Positions 36,333-46,451 of a stretch of DNA of 64,000 bases are shown in pieces; the stretch's first letter is position 1; each line of letters opens with the position of its first letter. The stretch covers positions 267,955 to 331,954 of the forward strand of contig UCHV01000014.1 in assembly GCA_900472395.1 (NCBI GenBank), in the 5' to 3' direction. Source of the DNA: Hyphomicrobiales bacterium (GTDB lineage: Bacteria > Pseudomonadota > Alphaproteobacteria > Rhizobiales > Rhizobiaceae). The notes below the pieces were generated by a model. It searched no databases. It saw only the letters and a program-made list of their open reading frames with translations, and was not told the origin of the DNA. Both the position numbers and the translations under genes were made by a program.

Positions 36333-37124
36333 ATGATGTTTTATCTCTCGAAAATCGTCTGGCTGCTGTTGCAGCCCTTATCACTGGTATTTTTACTGTG
36401 CCTGGCAGGCGCCTTGCTGGCCCTTTTCAGGTGCAGGCGAGCGGGCGGAGTTCTATCACTTTCGGCGGCATTGCTGTTGTTCGTGACGCTCTACACGACG
36501 ACCGGCAGTATCGCCCTGCAAGCGCTGGAAGATCACGTGCCGAAGGCCAAAGGCGACCCGGGCGCTCTTTCCTGCATCATCGTGCTGGGCGGAGCACTTG
36601 AAAATCAGGTGACGACCACCCGAGGCGGGATGGAACTCAATCAGGCCGCGGACCGGTTCGTCGAAACGGCGCGGCTGGCGCTGAAATACCCGGAAGCGAA
36701 AATACTGATCTCAGGTGGCGACGGTTCGATCAGCGGCAATTACGAGGGTGAGGCGAATGCTTCCGAACGGTTCTTTTCCGCCTTCGGCATCTCCTCAGAA
36801 CGGCTGATCAAGGAAAATACATCGCGCAACACGTTCGAGAACACGCTGAACACTGCGGCATTGCTGAAAGAAAACGGGCTGTCGAACTGCATTCTGATCA
36901 CTTCGGCGTTTCACATGCCGCGATCGCTTGGTCTTTTTCGCCAGGCGGGATTGGCGGTGACACCATGGCCTGTCGATTATCGCACAGCAGGCAACGAGAG
37001 ATTGGGCTTCGACTTCACCCAACCATCCCTCAACGCACAGCAGGCGGCGACGGCTGCCCGGGAGTGGATGGGCTTGGCCGGCTATTACCTTGCCGGCCGA
37101 ACAGGGTCGCTGCTACCGGACTGA
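36333..37124 (+). CDS. YdcF-like membrane-anchored protein (DUF218)
   Basis: 263 residues: two N-terminal membrane segments (about 4-26 and 35-55), then a cytoplasmic or periplasmic DUF218 domain with IIVLGGALEN, ADRFVETARLALKYPEAKIL, the ENTSRNTFENTLNTA block and SAFHMPRSLGLFRQAG. The family includes E. coli SanA, YdcF and ElyC, which affect the envelope or lipid-linked precursors. The build with two membrane helices resembles ElyC. Its stop abuts the end of the convergent small secreted protein gene. Confidence 0.8.
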   Translation: MMFYLSKIVWLLLQPLSLVFLLCLAGALLALFRCRRAGGVLSLSAALLLFVTLYTTTGSIALQALEDHVPKAKGDPGALSCIIVLGGALENQVTTTRGGMELNQAADRFVETARLALKYPEAKILISGGDGSISGNYEGEANASERFFSAFGISSERLIKENTSRNTFENTLNTAALLKENGLSNCILITSAFHMPRSLGLFRQAGLAVTPWPVDYRTAGNERLGFDFTQPSLNAQQAATAAREWMGLAGYYLAGRTGSLLPD

Positions 37125-37592
37125 TTATTTCTTCGAGATGGTCACGAACTTCGTGCCGCGCACCCGAACGGTCATCTCGCAAGGGTCGCCGCCGGTACGA
37201 TCGCAATATTTCGGCGCCATCTTGAAGACGAACACCATGTTGCCGAAGCGCTTGATGAAGTCGTAACTGAAGATCCGGGCAGTCGCGATCATGAAGTAAC
37301 CGCCCTCCTTCACCTGCAGATAGAAGTTATAAGGGCAACCTTCCTCGTTACAAGCCGGGCCCTTGGCACCGTCGCAGCGATAGGCGCCGTGATTGGAGAT
37401 GGCGTCGATCAGGCCGTCATTGTTGATGTCCATGCGGGTGATGAAATCACCGCCGAATTCAACGGTTTTGCACTGCTTGCGGAAATGATCTTTTTCATAA
37501 ATTTCCGGATCGCTCAGCAGTTGCTGCTGCGCAAAAGCGGGCGTTGCCGCAGTCAGGCAGAGCAATGCGGCGAAAACAGACAATATCTTCAT
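37125..37592 (-). CDS. Small secreted protein of unknown function
   Basis: A 155-residue protein. ATG 37592 is chosen because GGAG stands eight bases upstream and the start opens a signal peptide, LSVFAALLCLTAATPAFAQ; the reading frame continues open upstream without a good site. The mature part has six or more cysteines (YRCDGAKGPACNEEGCPYNF and DRTGGDPCEM) that may form disulfides, and the EF-hand-like DINNDGLIDAI. No family name was recognised. It ends directly at the ydcF-like stop, tail to tail, and lies after irr on the same strand (122 bases). Confidence 0.65.
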   Translation of the reverse strand: MKILSVFAALLCLTAATPAFAQQQLLSDPEIYEKDHFRKQCKTVEFGGDFITRMDINNDGLIDAISNHGAYRCDGAKGPACNEEGCPYNFYLQVKEGGYFMIATARIFSYDFIKRFGNMVFVFKMAPKYCDRTGGDPCEMTVRVRGTKFVTISKK

Positions 37593-37713
37593 CAAAAGGG
37601 CTCCGGGAAACGGCATGCAAAGGTCTTCGGGGCGCCAAATGGCCGGCGGCCCGATATCCTTTTCCCAAATGGCGCTTGCGCGGCGCTGACGAGACAACTC
37701 CCGGGAGTTGCGA

Positions 37714-38133
37714 TCAGGCCTTTTTCTCGCGGAGGCGGATGATCACGTCGACATGGGCGATTTCCATGCCTTCCGGCGGCGGCGGCAGGTTGTCGATCGC
37801 CAGATTGTTGATCGGGATGTCCAGCACTTCGTTGCGTCCTTCAACGAAGAAGTGATGGTGATCGGACGTGTTCGTGTCGAAATAGGTTTTTGCACTTTCG
37901 ACGGCGAGCACCCGGATCATACCGGCTTCGGTGAACTGGTGCAGGGTGTTATAGACCGTGGCAAGCGAAACCGGCACGCCGGCAGACGTCGCCTCCTCGT
38001 GCAATTCCTCCACGGTCAGATGGCGATCACCCTTGGCAAACAGGAGATCTGCAAGTGCGATACGTTGCCGCGTTGGACGCAGCCCGCATACCCGCAATCT
38101 CGTTTCAACGTCCATGCTGGCTTCAGCCATCAT
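37714..38133 (-). CDS. irr: Iron response regulator Irr (Fur family)
   Basis: Irr is the haem-responsive master regulator of iron in Rhizobiales and represses haem synthesis and other genes under iron limitation. The 139-residue protein has the Fur winged helix (LRPTRQRIALADLLFAKGDR then VPVSLATVYNTLHQFTEAG) and the dimer domain with the HHH motif at about 92-94 (TSDHHHFF), the second haem site. The N-terminal Cys-Pro haem motif of Bradyrhizobium Irr is not present, as in most Rhizobium and Agrobacterium forms. It diverges from fabA, in the order typical of the family. Confidence 0.93.
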   Translation of the reverse strand: MMAEASMDVETRLRVCGLRPTRQRIALADLLFAKGDRHLTVEELHEEATSAGVPVSLATVYNTLHQFTEAGMIRVLAVESAKTYFDTNTSDHHHFFVEGRNEVLDIPINNLAIDNLPPPPEGMEIAHVDVIIRLREKKA

Positions 38134-38173
38134 GCAAGCAAACTCCTGTCAGCTTTGATAAAGTTCAACACTC

Positions 38174-38202
38174 GATATAACTTTACCGACGAATGGTTTC
38201 AA
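38174..38202 (-). promoter_or_regulatory. Candidate irr promoter
   Basis: On the minus strand TTGAAA (38202-38197) and TATATC (38179-38174) are spaced 17 bases. The transcript would start near 38167, about 34 bases before irr. The remaining part of the irr-fabA region (38203-38442) shows no gene; the fabA promoter is not clear to me. Confidence 0.5.
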
Positions 38203-38442
38203 TAGCGCAAGTGTTCGCGCCATGGGCAAGCGGTAATGCGCCTTCTTTACATTGGCGAAAAAACGCATTTTTGCCGTTTGCGCCTCTGGTTTGGCGGCTT
38301 CGCTTCCTATATGCCCACGTGATCGTATGGGGCAGTCCCGATTGATCGGCGATAAGCGGATTGGGTCAGCTCTCTTAATTTTGTGCCGATCCTGCTCTAT
38401 AGCTTCGGATGGCCGAGACAGACGGAGTAATGGATAATCCTG

Positions 38443-38958
38443 ATGGCAACCAGACAGTCCAGCTATAGCTACGAAGAAATCCTCGCCTGCGCACATGGTG
38501 AACTCTTCGGACCCGGTAACGCGCAATTGCCGCTGCCGCCCATGCTGATGGTCCACCGCATCACGGATATTTCCGAAACCGGCGGCGCATTCGACAAGGG
38601 TTACCTCCGCGCCGAATACGACGTGCGTCCGGACGATTGGTATTTTCCCTGCCATTTCGAAGGCAACCCGATCATGCCGGGCTGCCTTGGCCTTGACGGC
38701 ATGTGGCAGCTGACCGGCTTCTTCCTCGGCTGGCTGGGCGAAGAAGGTCGCGGCATGGCGCTTTCCACCGGTGAAGTGAAGTTCAAGGGCATGATCCGCC
38801 CCACCACCAAGCTTCTCGAATTCGGTATCGACTTCAAGCGCGTCATGAAGGGCCGTCTCGTGCTCGGCACTGCTGACGGCTGGCTGAAGGCTGATGGCGA
38901 AACCATTTATCAGGCAACCGACCTGCGCGTCGGTCTGTCCAAAGACAAGACGGCCTGA
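38443..38958 (+). CDS. fabA: 3-hydroxydecanoyl-ACP dehydratase/isomerase
   Basis: FabA dehydrates 3-hydroxydecanoyl-ACP and isomerises the product to the cis-3 form, the entry to unsaturated fatty acids. The 171-residue length is exact for the family. The catalytic region is [20 protein letters not shown], with the histidine of the active site, and [13 protein letters not shown] with the aspartate. It is the first gene of fabA-fabB-fabI, 47 bases before fabB. Confidence 0.97.
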   Translation: MATRQSSYSYEEILACAHGELFGPGNAQLPLPPMLMVHRITDISETGGAFDKGYLRAEYDVRPDDWYFPCHFEGNPIMPGCLGLDGMWQLTGFFLGWLGEEGRGMALSTGEVKFKGMIRPTTKLLEFGIDFKRVMKGRLVLGTADGWLKADGETIYQATDLRVGLSKDKTA

Positions 38959-39005
38959 ACCGCTTCGCAAAAGGCGGTCGACGAAAACAACAAAGGTTTG
39001 ATCAC

Positions 39006-40229
39006 ATGAGACGGGTAGTAGTCACGGGCCTGGGGATCGTGTCCTCGATCGGTAACGACGCTGGCGAAGTCACCGAATCCCTGCGTCAGGCAAAGTCCGG
39101 CATTTCCTTTTCCCCCGATTTCGCCGAGCACGGTTTCAAGTGCCAGGTATGGGGCAAGCCGAACATCGATACGGCCGATCTTGTCGATCGCCGCGCCATG
39201 CGCTTCCTCTCTCAGGGTGGTGCCTGGAACCACGTCGCGATGAAGCAGGCCCTGGCCGACAGCGGCCTGGAAGAGAAGGACTACGCCGAAAACGAGCGTG
39301 CCGGCATCATCATGGGTTCGGGCGGTCCTTCCACCCGCACGCTGATCGAAGCCGCCGACATCACCATCAAGAACAACAGCCCGAAGCGCATTGGCCCGTT
39401 TGCCGTGCCGAAGGCGATGTCTTCGACGGCATCGGCAACGCTTGCCACCTGGTTCAAGATCCACGGCGTCAACTACTCGATCTCGTCGGCCTGCTCGACG
39501 TCTGCACATTGCATCGGCAACGCCGCCGAGATGATCCAGTGGGGCAAGCAGGACATCATGTTCGCCGGCGGCCATGAAGATCTCGACTGGACCATGTCGA
39601 ACCTGTTCGACGCCATGGGCGCCATGTCCTCGAAATACAACGACAACGCACCAAGCGCCTCACGCGCCTATGACGTTGATCGTGACGGCTTTGTCATCGC
39701 TGGCGGCGCAGGCGTTCTGGTTCTCGAGGAACTGGAACACGCCAAGGCCCGCGGTGCAAAGATCTACGCGGAAATCACCGGTTACGGCGCAACTTCCGAC
39801 GGCTACGACATGGTTGCTCCATCAGGCGAAGGCGCTATCCGCTGCATGCGTCAGGCACTTTCGACCGTGAAGGGCGAAGTCGACTACATCAACACCCACG
39901 GCACTTCGACGCCTGTTGGTGATTCGAAGGAAATCGGCGCCATCCGCACCGTCTTCGGCGACAAGATCCCGCATATCCAGTCGACCAAGTCGCTGACCGG
40001 CCATTCGCTCGGTGCTGCCGGCGTGCAGGAATCGATCTACGGTCTTCTGATGATGCAGGCCGGTTTCATCGGCGAAAGCGCCCATATCCAGAACCTCGAC
40101 CCGGAATTCGACGGTGTGCCGATCGTGCGCAAGCGCATCGACAATGCCAAGATCGACACCGTTCTTTCCAACTCGTTCGGCTTCGGCGGCACCAACGCCA
40201 CGCTCGTCTTCCAGCGCTATAACGGATAA
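39006..40229 (+). CDS. fabB: 3-oxoacyl-ACP synthase I
   Basis: FabB extends acyl-ACP chains and is required with FabA for unsaturated fatty acids. The 407-residue condensing enzyme has the active-site cysteine in [16 protein letters not shown] near 163, the first histidine in [17 protein letters not shown] near 297 and the second in [13 protein letters not shown]. These are the Cys-His-His triad. Only four bases separate its stop from the fabI start, so the two are almost certainly co-translated. Confidence 0.97.
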   Translation: MRRVVVTGLGIVSSIGNDAGEVTESLRQAKSGISFSPDFAEHGFKCQVWGKPNIDTADLVDRRAMRFLSQGGAWNHVAMKQALADSGLEEKDYAENERAGIIMGSGGPSTRTLIEAADITIKNNSPKRIGPFAVPKAMSSTASATLATWFKIHGVNYSISSACSTSAHCIGNAAEMIQWGKQDIMFAGGHEDLDWTMSNLFDAMGAMSSKYNDNAPSASRAYDVDRDGFVIAGGAGVLVLEELEHAKARGAKIYAEITGYGATSDGYDMVAPSGEGAIRCMRQALSTVKGEVDYINTHGTSTPVGDSKEIGAIRTVFGDKIPHIQSTKSLTGHSLGAAGVQESIYGLLMMQAGFIGESAHIQNLDPEFDGVPIVRKRIDNAKIDTVLSNSFGFGGTNATLVFQRYNG

Positions 40230-40233
40230 TCCC

Positions 40234-41043
40234 ATGACAGGAATCATGCAGGGCAAACGCGGCCTGATCATGGGCGTTGCCAACAACCATTCGATCGCCT
40301 GGGGCATTGCCAAGGCATTGGCGGCACAGGGTGCGGAACTGGCCTTCACCTATCAGGGTGATGCGCTGGGCAAGCGGGTGAAGCCGCTGGCGGCGGAGGT
40401 CGGCTCCGACTTCGTCATTCCGTGCGATGTCGAGGATATCGCCTCTGTCGACGCGACATTCGACGCTTTGAAGGAACGCTGGGGCACGATCGATTTCCTC
40501 GTTCACGCCATCGGTTTTTCCGACAAGAACGAACTGAAGGGCCAGTACGCCGAAACCACGCGCGAAAACTTTTCGCGCACCATGGTGATTTCGTGCTTCT
40601 CGTTCACGGAAATCGCCAAGCGCGCAGCACCGTTGATGACCAATGGCGGCTCCATGCTGACATTGACCTACAACGGCTCGCAGCGCGTCATACCGAACTA
40701 CAACGTCATGGGCGTGGCCAAGGCTGCTCTTGAAGCCTCCGTACGCTATCTGGCAGCGGATTTCGGTCCGCAGGATGTTCGTGTCAACACGATCTCGGCA
40801 GGCCCGGTGCGCACACTTGCCGGTGCCGGTATTTCCGATGCCCGTGCGATCTATTCCTGGAACAAGGAAAATTCGCCGTTGCGCCGCACCGCAACGATCG
40901 AGGATATCGGCGGCTCGGCTCTTTACCTGCTTTCCGACCTTTCGCGCGGCGTGACCGGCGAAGTGCATTATGTCGACGCCGGTTACAGCATCACCTCGCT
41001 GCCGACGCTGGACAAGCTGCGCAAGGCAGACGTCGTCGAGTAA
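40234..41043 (+). CDS. fabI: Enoyl-ACP reductase (NADH)
   Basis: FabI performs the last reduction in each fatty acid elongation round and is the target of triclosan. The 269-residue short-chain dehydrogenase shows the cofactor site GLIMGVANNHSIAWGIAKAL, the SDGFS-like FLVHAIGFSDKNEL and the catalytic Tyr-x6-Lys in YNVMGVAKAALEAS near 160. ATG 40234 is used; a second ATG four codons on is possible. The terminator for this operon lies inside the 3' end of the convergent Sel1 gene. Confidence 0.95.
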   Translation: MTGIMQGKRGLIMGVANNHSIAWGIAKALAAQGAELAFTYQGDALGKRVKPLAAEVGSDFVIPCDVEDIASVDATFDALKERWGTIDFLVHAIGFSDKNELKGQYAETTRENFSRTMVISCFSFTEIAKRAAPLMTNGGSMLTLTYNGSQRVIPNYNVMGVAKAALEASVRYLAADFGPQDVRVNTISAGPVRTLAGAGISDARAIYSWNKENSPLRRTATIEDIGGSALYLLSDLSRGVTGEVHYVDAGYSITSLPTLDKLRKADVVE

Positions 41044-41055
41044 TCGACCGTATCA

Positions 41056-41691
41056 TTATTGCTTCAATTCTGCGGCCGCCTGGACATTCCCGGCGGCCGC
41101 AGCTTCTTTGAGAAGCTCTTTCGCTCTTGTTGGATCATCCCCGGCCACAAGTTGGGCCAGCTTCCATTTCGCCCAGTGATCTTTTGTCTTCGGCAGGCTG
41201 AGTTCGAGATACCGTATTGCCAGCGCCACATCCTTCTTCACGCCCTCACCGTCGGCGAGCATGAAGGCCAACATGTGATAGGCCCAGATATTGTCGTTGT
41301 CCGCTGAAACGCGATACCAGATTGCCGCGATCCGCGGATCGACCTCAACGCCGATGCCCTTCTGATAACACCAGCCGATTTTCAGCTGGCCGTGTTTGTC
41401 GTTTCGGGCTGCAGCGCGCATGTACCAATCGAAAGCCAGCACCGGATCCCTGGTGACGCCGATACCGTTCTCGTAAATCTCCCCAAGCTTGTAAGCAGCA
41501 GCGGTATTGCCCTTGTCGGCAGCAAGACGAAAGTAATGGGCGGAAAGCCTGAGATCATCGTGTCCCTTGAGCTTTCCGGACTGGTAAACCTCGGCGGTAT
41601 TATACCATTCCCAGGTGATCCTGGCCGGTTCGGCCTGCACATGAGGCATGCCAGCCAAAAGCATTCCGCAGGCAATCGACACCCGGCGCAT
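41056..41691 (-). CDS. Secreted Sel1-repeat protein
   Basis: 211 residues with a signal peptide (about 1-20, ending VQA) and at least four Sel1-like helical repeats, e.g. LSAHYFRLAADKGNTAAAYK, FDWYMRAAARNDKHGQLKIG and AAIWYRVSADNDNIWAYHML. These repeats bind proteins and often act in signalling or envelope regulation. It is shorter than ExoR, and orthology is not claimed. It converges with fabI, only 12 bases from its stop, and its last codons contain the fabI terminator hairpin at 41070-41102. Confidence 0.8.
   Translation of the reverse strand: MRRVSIACGMLLAGMPHVQAEPARITWEWYNTAEVYQSGKLKGHDDLRLSAHYFRLAADKGNTAAAYKLGEIYENGIGVTRDPVLAFDWYMRAAARNDKHGQLKIGWCYQKGIGVEVDPRIAAIWYRVSADNDNIWAYHMLAFMLADGEGVKKDVALAIRYLELSLPKTKDHWAKWKLAQLVAGDDPTRAKELLKEAAAAGNVQAAAELKQ
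41070..41102 (+). terminator. fabI terminator inside the Sel1 gene
   Basis: CTGCGGCCGCC and GGCGGCCGCAG are exact 11-bp arms with an 11-base loop, followed by CTTCTTT. They begin 26 bases after the fabI stop and code on the other strand for an Ala-rich end of the Sel1 protein. The hairpin serves as an intrinsic terminator on the plus strand. Confidence 0.65.
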
Positions 41692-41759
41692 TCAATTGCT
41701 CCCCATCAACAACCGAATGCAACCATAGACTGCAATTTTTAGATATCAATGACCGTTGC

Positions 41760-42815
41760 TTACCCTTCACCCGCGATATCGGTGGCTTCGGCTTTCATCG
41801 GCTTGTATTTGAACGCTGCGCAGACAATGCCGTGATCGTTGGTGCCGCTTGTCTTGTGATCGTCGAAATGCAGGTGGTCGTTGTTGATTGTTAGGCCATC
41901 GAACATCCAGATGCGTCGGCGACTGTTGTCGTAAAACTCCTCGCTGACAAAGATATGGTCGAGCGATTCCATCATGTCCTGATGGATATGAGTGTAATAG
42001 ATATCGCGGGTGCTGCGATATTCCTGCAGCGTCTGCGCGGTGTAGAGCGCCGTATCTCCCCCGCCGAGACTGTCACCAACCAGGAAACGCGGCTGTCCCG
42101 TCAGGATGTTGGCGGTATTGCTGAGCTGGCCATCATTGACATCGCCAAGCACCATGACCGATGTGCGCGTTCCCTTCATCTGATCCGTGAGCATGAAACG
42201 CAGGGCGGCCGCCTCCGCGGTGCGGCGAATGGTCGAGATTGCCGCACCTATGGCCGTGGAATGTTTGCTGTAGTTTGCCTTTGCGCCCTTGTACCAATCT
42301 TCGTGATCGATCCGTGTCGGTGCCTTGGACTTGAAGTGGCAGACATAGACATGCGCGTCTTCATGGTCATCATGTGGTCTGATGGTGAAATGCAGGACAG
42401 GGCGCGAAAAACTGTCGATCGAGACAGAGATCGCTTTTGTCTGCGGATCGTCACCGGAGCTTTCGAGGCGAAATTTGTCGGGAAACTTGACGATCCATTC
42501 CGGCTTGCCGGTCAAAAGCCCCTTGCGAACAATGGCAGCGCAAACGATCTGTTTTCCGGTCGCATCCGGCGGGACGATCAGCTGGTAGTCATCCAGCAGT
42601 CCAGATGCTTTGAGGGCATTTTCAAGCGAAGTGGCGTGCCAGACTTCCTGAAACCCGAAAACATCAGGTTTCAACTGCCGGATGTTGCGTGCCGTCCACT
42701 CGATCTTGCGGTCGTATTGCTCTTGGCTCCAGCCGTCGCCGGTATAGATCGGCAGGCCGGGTTCATTGAGATTGAGAAGATTGAAAGTCCCGATCGTCAG
42801 TCGCTTGAGCGCCAT
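41760..42815 (-). CDS. Endonuclease/exonuclease/phosphatase family protein
   Basis: A 351-residue protein of the EEP (DNase I-like) fold. The metal and catalytic regions seen are LTIGTFNLLNLNEPG at the start, KPDVFGFQEVW with the metal-binding glutamate near 57, VMVLGDVNDG near 220 and LDHIFVSEEF, ending in TNDHGIVCAAF with the catalytic histidine. No signal peptide is evident, so action in the cytosol on nucleic acid or phospholipid-like substrates is likely. The target is unknown. It lies on the minus strand after the rsmC-like gene. Confidence 0.8.
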   Translation of the reverse strand: MALKRLTIGTFNLLNLNEPGLPIYTGDGWSQEQYDRKIEWTARNIRQLKPDVFGFQEVWHATSLENALKASGLLDDYQLIVPPDATGKQIVCAAIVRKGLLTGKPEWIVKFPDKFRLESSGDDPQTKAISVSIDSFSRPVLHFTIRPHDDHEDAHVYVCHFKSKAPTRIDHEDWYKGAKANYSKHSTAIGAAISTIRRTAEAAALRFMLTDQMKGTRTSVMVLGDVNDGQLSNTANILTGQPRFLVGDSLGGGDTALYTAQTLQEYRSTRDIYYTHIHQDMMESLDHIFVSEEFYDNSRRRIWMFDGLTINNDHLHFDDHKTSGTNDHGIVCAAFKYKPMKAEATDIAGEG

Positions 42816-42890
42816 CGCACGTCCCCCTCAATGGATATTCACATTGAGGGGAAGTGTGCGACCTGATTTCAACAGGATGATGACGTGGCT

Positions 42891-43898
42891 TTATTTGCGC
42901 GCCCAGAGCACCTTGAAGCGGGCATTGCGGCAGGTTTCGCCGCTTTCACGGAAAGCCTCTGACAGAACCGGCTCATAGGGCAAGCCGCGATTGGCCACCA
43001 TCAGCAGCTGGCCGCCGCTGCGTAGCGAAGCGGCTGCCGTGCGGATCATTGTCTTGCCGAGCTCGGGATCGGCCGCCTGCGCCTCGTGGAAAGGCGGGTT
43101 CATGATGACGAGGTCGTATTTTTCCTTCGGCGGCTCGGATCCGAGGTCCTGCCAGAAGAAACGCGCGGCAAGATCCGGGCAATTGCCGGCGAGATTACGC
43201 TTGGCGAATTCCAGCGCCTGCCAGTCGGCTTCGAACAGGTCGATACGGTTGGTGCGGCGCGACTTTTCGGCCAGCATGACGGAGAGGTAACCCCAGCCTG
43301 CGCCAAAGTCTGCAGCATTGCCGTCGAAATCGGTCGGCAGGCGACTTGCGAGCAGCTCTGAGCCCGGATCGACGTGATCATGGGAGAAGATGCCCGGAAT
43401 GGTCTCGAAGCGTCCCTCGACCATGCCTGCGGTCTTGCGCAGCGCCTTGATGCTGGAAGACGCATCTTCCGGGCGGCCGAACCAGATGGCGACGCCGTGA
43501 TATTTCGGCGCATAATCCAGCACGATGCCGAGCTTCAGCAACATGGTGCGCAACGACTGGATACCGTCTTCCTTGCCGCCGGCGATCACGATGATGCCGC
43601 CGACCTTCACGCGGGCAAGAACTTCCGCGACACGGTTTTCGTTTTCGCCGCGATGCTTGCCGCAAAGCACGAGACCGAAATCATAGTCTTCGCCTTCCGC
43701 CTCCGGGAACGCATTATCGGAGAGCGAGCGGAACAAGGGGCGGAAAGGCTGGACGGCGGTAATATCGCCCAGGAACTCCGACGGTTTGGCATGGCCGGCC
43801 TCGGCACCAAGGAAGAGCACGCGCTCACCCTCGTCCGGCATCGGCACCGCGTCGGTGGCAAAGGGATGGAAAAGCGTCTTGAGGGCGTCTCGGCTCAT
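42891..43898 (-). CDS. 16S rRNA (guanine-N2) methyltransferase, RsmC-like
   Basis: 335 residues with two methyltransferase-like halves, as in RsmC, which methylates G1207 of 16S rRNA. The C-terminal, active half has the SAM motif AADFGAGWGYLSVMLAE near 190 and the catalytic NPPF motif in DLVIMNPPFHEAQ near 277, which recognises guanine. The N-terminal half is degenerate. RsmC or RlmG identity cannot be split from sequence alone. It follows pnp on the same strand; a terminator lies between the two. Confidence 0.85.
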   Translation of the reverse strand: MSRDALKTLFHPFATDAVPMPDEGERVLFLGAEAGHAKPSEFLGDITAVQPFRPLFRSLSDNAFPEAEGEDYDFGLVLCGKHRGENENRVAEVLARVKVGGIIVIAGGKEDGIQSLRTMLLKLGIVLDYAPKYHGVAIWFGRPEDASSSIKALRKTAGMVEGRFETIPGIFSHDHVDPGSELLASRLPTDFDGNAADFGAGWGYLSVMLAEKSRRTNRIDLFEADWQALEFAKRNLAGNCPDLAARFFWQDLGSEPPKEKYDLVIMNPPFHEAQAADPELGKTMIRTAAASLRSGGQLLMVANRGLPYEPVLSEAFRESGETCRNARFKVLWARK

Positions 43899-43944
43899 GA
43901 TGTCGGACCTTGGCGGTTTTTGTTTTCTTGGATGGATAAAGAAA

Positions 43945-43972
43945 AGGCGCGGAAGACAGAGCTTCCGCGCCT
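43945..43972 (-). terminator. Terminator of pnp
   Basis: AGGCGCGGAAG and CTTCCGCGCCT form an exact 11-bp stem with the loop ACAGAG, 22 bases beyond the pnp stop; on the minus strand TTTTCTTT follows. Confidence 0.9.
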
Positions 43973-43994
43973 CGATCTCTCGATAGACGAAAGC

Positions 43995-46127
43995 TTATTC
44001 GGCTGCTTCGCCTTCGGCCTTCTTGATTTCCTGACCGGTGGTCTGGTCAACGATCTTCATCGACAGACGAACCTTGCCGCGCTCATCGAAGCCCATCAGC
44101 TTGACCCAGACCTTGTCGCCTTCCTTGACGATGTCGGAGGTCTTGGCAACACGCTCGGAAGCGAGCTGCGAGATGTGGACCAGACCGTCGCGGGCGCCGA
44201 AGAAGTTGACGAAGGCGCCGAAATCGGCGGTCTTTACAACAGTACCTTCGTAGATGGCGCCGACTTCCGGCTCGGCAACGATCGAGTGGATCCACTTACG
44301 GGCCGCTTCGATTTCCTTGCCCGAGGAAGATGCGATCTTCACGGTGCCGTCGTCTTCGATGTTGATCTTGGCGCCGGTCTTTTCGACGATTTCGCGGATG
44401 ACCTTGCCGCCCGAACCGATGACTTCACGGATCTTGTCGACCGGGATGTTCATGACTTCGATGCGCGGTGCGAATTCGCCGAGCTGCGAACGGCCCTCGG
44501 AGATGGCGTTGGCCATTTCGCCGAGGATGTGGGTACGACCGCCCTGTGCCTGAGCCAGAGCGACCTTCATGATCTCTTCGGTGATACCGGCGATCTTGAT
44601 GTCCATCTGCAGCGAGGTGATGCCATCGGCAGTACCTGCAACCTTGAAGTCCATGTCGCCGAGGTGGTCTTCGTCGCCGAGGATGTCGGAGAGAACGGCA
44701 AAACGGTCACCTTCGAGGATCAGGCCCATGGCGATACCGGCAACCGGCTTTGCGAGCGGAACGCCGGCATCCATCAGAGCGAGCGAAGTGCCGCAAACGG
44801 TTGCCATCGAAGACGAGCCGTTCGACTCCGTGATCTCGGAGACGACGCGCAACGTGTAAGGGAACTGTTCAGCCGAAGGCAGCATCGGACGGATAGCGCG
44901 CCATGCGAGCTTGCCGTGACCGATTTCGCGACGACCCGGGGAACCCATGCGGCCGGTTTCGCCAACCGAGTAGGGAGGGAAGTTGTAATGGAGCAGGAAG
45001 CGCTCCTTGTACATGCCGGTGAGGCTATCGACATACTGTTCGTCTTCGCCGGTGCCGAGCGTGGCAACAACGATTGCCTGCGTTTCACCGCGGGTGAACA
45101 GCGACGAACCGTGGGTACGCGGCAGGATGCCGACTTCCGAAGTGATCGCGCGAACGGTCGACAGATCACGGCCGTCGATGCGGCTCTTGGTGTCGAGGAT
45201 GTTCCAGCGAACGATCTTGGCCTGAAGGTGCTTGAAGATCGCGCCGATGACTTCGGCCGAGTACTTCGGCTCGACGCCTTCCGGGAAGTAGTGTGCCTTG
45301 ACCTTGGCCTTGACGGCGTCGATGGCGGCGTAACGATCAGCCTTCTGGGTGATCTTGTAGCCTTCGCGAAGCTCGGCTTCGAAATGCTTCAGCATGTCGG
45401 CTTCGAGTTCGGAATGGTCTTCCGGCTGGAAATCGCGCGGCTCCTTGGCGGCAACTTCGGCGAGCTTGATGATCGCGTCGATGACCGGCTGGAAACCCTT
45501 GTGGCCGAACATGACGGCGCCAAGCATGATTTCTTCGTTGAGTTCCTTGGCTTCCGATTCAACCATCAGGACGGCGTCCTGGGTGCCGGCAACAACGAGG
45601 TCGAGAACAGACTCGTCCATCTCGTCGAGATGCGGGTTCAGAACGTATTCGCCGTTGATGTAACCAACGCGGGCGCCACCGATCGGGCCCATGAACGGAA
45701 CGCCGGAGAGCGTCAGGGCTGCAGACGTGGCAACCATGGACAGGATGTCCGGGTTGTTCTCGAGGTCATGCTGAACGACGGTGACGACAACCTGGGTGTC
45801 GTTCTTGTAGCCTTCCGGGAAGAGCGGGCGGATCGGACGGTCGATCAGACGCGAAACCAGCGTTTCGTTTTCCGAAGGGCGGCCTTCGCGCTTGAAATAG
45901 CCACCCGGAATCTTGCCGGCGGCGTAGGTCTTTTCCTGGTAGTTGACGGTGAGCGGGAAGAAGTCCTGGCCCGGCTTCGGCGACTTGGCCGAAACGACGG
46001 TGGCGAGAACAACGGTTTCACCGTAGGTCGCGAGGACGGCGCCGTCTGCCTGGCGGGCGATCTTGCCCGTTTCCAGCTTCAGCGGGCGGCCAGCCCATTC
46101 GATTTCGACAGAGTGGGTATTGAACAT
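43995..46127 (-). CDS. pnp: Polyribonucleotide nucleotidyltransferase (PNPase)
   Basis: PNPase degrades RNA from the 3' end by phosphorolysis and can add tails; it is the core of the degradosome. The 710-residue protein has two RNase PH domains (the second holds the [14 protein letters not shown] active-site block near 400), then a KH domain with [15 protein letters not shown] near 560 and an S1 domain with [21 protein letters not shown] near 630. The ATG at 46127 (AAGGA upstream) starts [16 protein letters not shown], the family start. The 5' region holds several stem-loops that fit with RNase III-dependent autoregulation. Confidence 0.97.
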   Translation of the reverse strand: MFNTHSVEIEWAGRPLKLETGKIARQADGAVLATYGETVVLATVVSAKSPKPGQDFFPLTVNYQEKTYAAGKIPGGYFKREGRPSENETLVSRLIDRPIRPLFPEGYKNDTQVVVTVVQHDLENNPDILSMVATSAALTLSGVPFMGPIGGARVGYINGEYVLNPHLDEMDESVLDLVVAGTQDAVLMVESEAKELNEEIMLGAVMFGHKGFQPVIDAIIKLAEVAAKEPRDFQPEDHSELEADMLKHFEAELREGYKITQKADRYAAIDAVKAKVKAHYFPEGVEPKYSAEVIGAIFKHLQAKIVRWNILDTKSRIDGRDLSTVRAITSEVGILPRTHGSSLFTRGETQAIVVATLGTGEDEQYVDSLTGMYKERFLLHYNFPPYSVGETGRMGSPGRREIGHGKLAWRAIRPMLPSAEQFPYTLRVVSEITESNGSSSMATVCGTSLALMDAGVPLAKPVAGIAMGLILEGDRFAVLSDILGDEDHLGDMDFKVAGTADGITSLQMDIKIAGITEEIMKVALAQAQGGRTHILGEMANAISEGRSQLGEFAPRIEVMNIPVDKIREVIGSGGKVIREIVEKTGAKINIEDDGTVKIASSSGKEIEAARKWIHSIVAEPEVGAIYEGTVVKTADFGAFVNFFGARDGLVHISQLASERVAKTSDIVKEGDKVWVKLMGFDERGKVRLSMKIVDQTTGQEIKKAEGEAAE

Positions 46128-46451
46128 CAAGTTGTCCTTCAATGCGGGAATGACGTAACACCCTTTACAGGACGCCGGCACAATCGACCGCAGATGTGAC
46201 ACATCACGGGCAAGACAACGAGAAGCTCCGATCCCTCATAGAGGGAAACATTGGCCAAGACTTTTGACAAATCTCGGCCAACAAAGCATCCGGCAATCCT
46301 GCCCCATGACAGGTCGGGGTTGATCTGGCGAACCGGCCATCCGGTTTCGCCGACAGTTTTCGTGCACATCATGAGCACGACAGTCCATTATCGGGCGAAG
46401 CCCGGAAAGAGGCCCGGCGGACACCCGTAAGGGTGCCCGCCGGAAAAAGTC
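46128..46451 (-). promoter_or_regulatory. rpsO-pnp intergenic region with stem-loops
   Basis: No gene is seen in these 324 bases. They contain a strong stem just after rpsO (46414-46443, CCGGCGG-A-CACCC with loop GTAA), a second small one (46392-46404), one around 46325-46352 (GGCGAACCGG/CCGGTTTCGCC) and one at 46251-46281 (TTGGCC/GGCCAA). The first is the likely rpsO terminator or attenuator. The others fit the structured leader by which PNPase controls its own mRNA in other bacteria. Confidence 0.5.
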
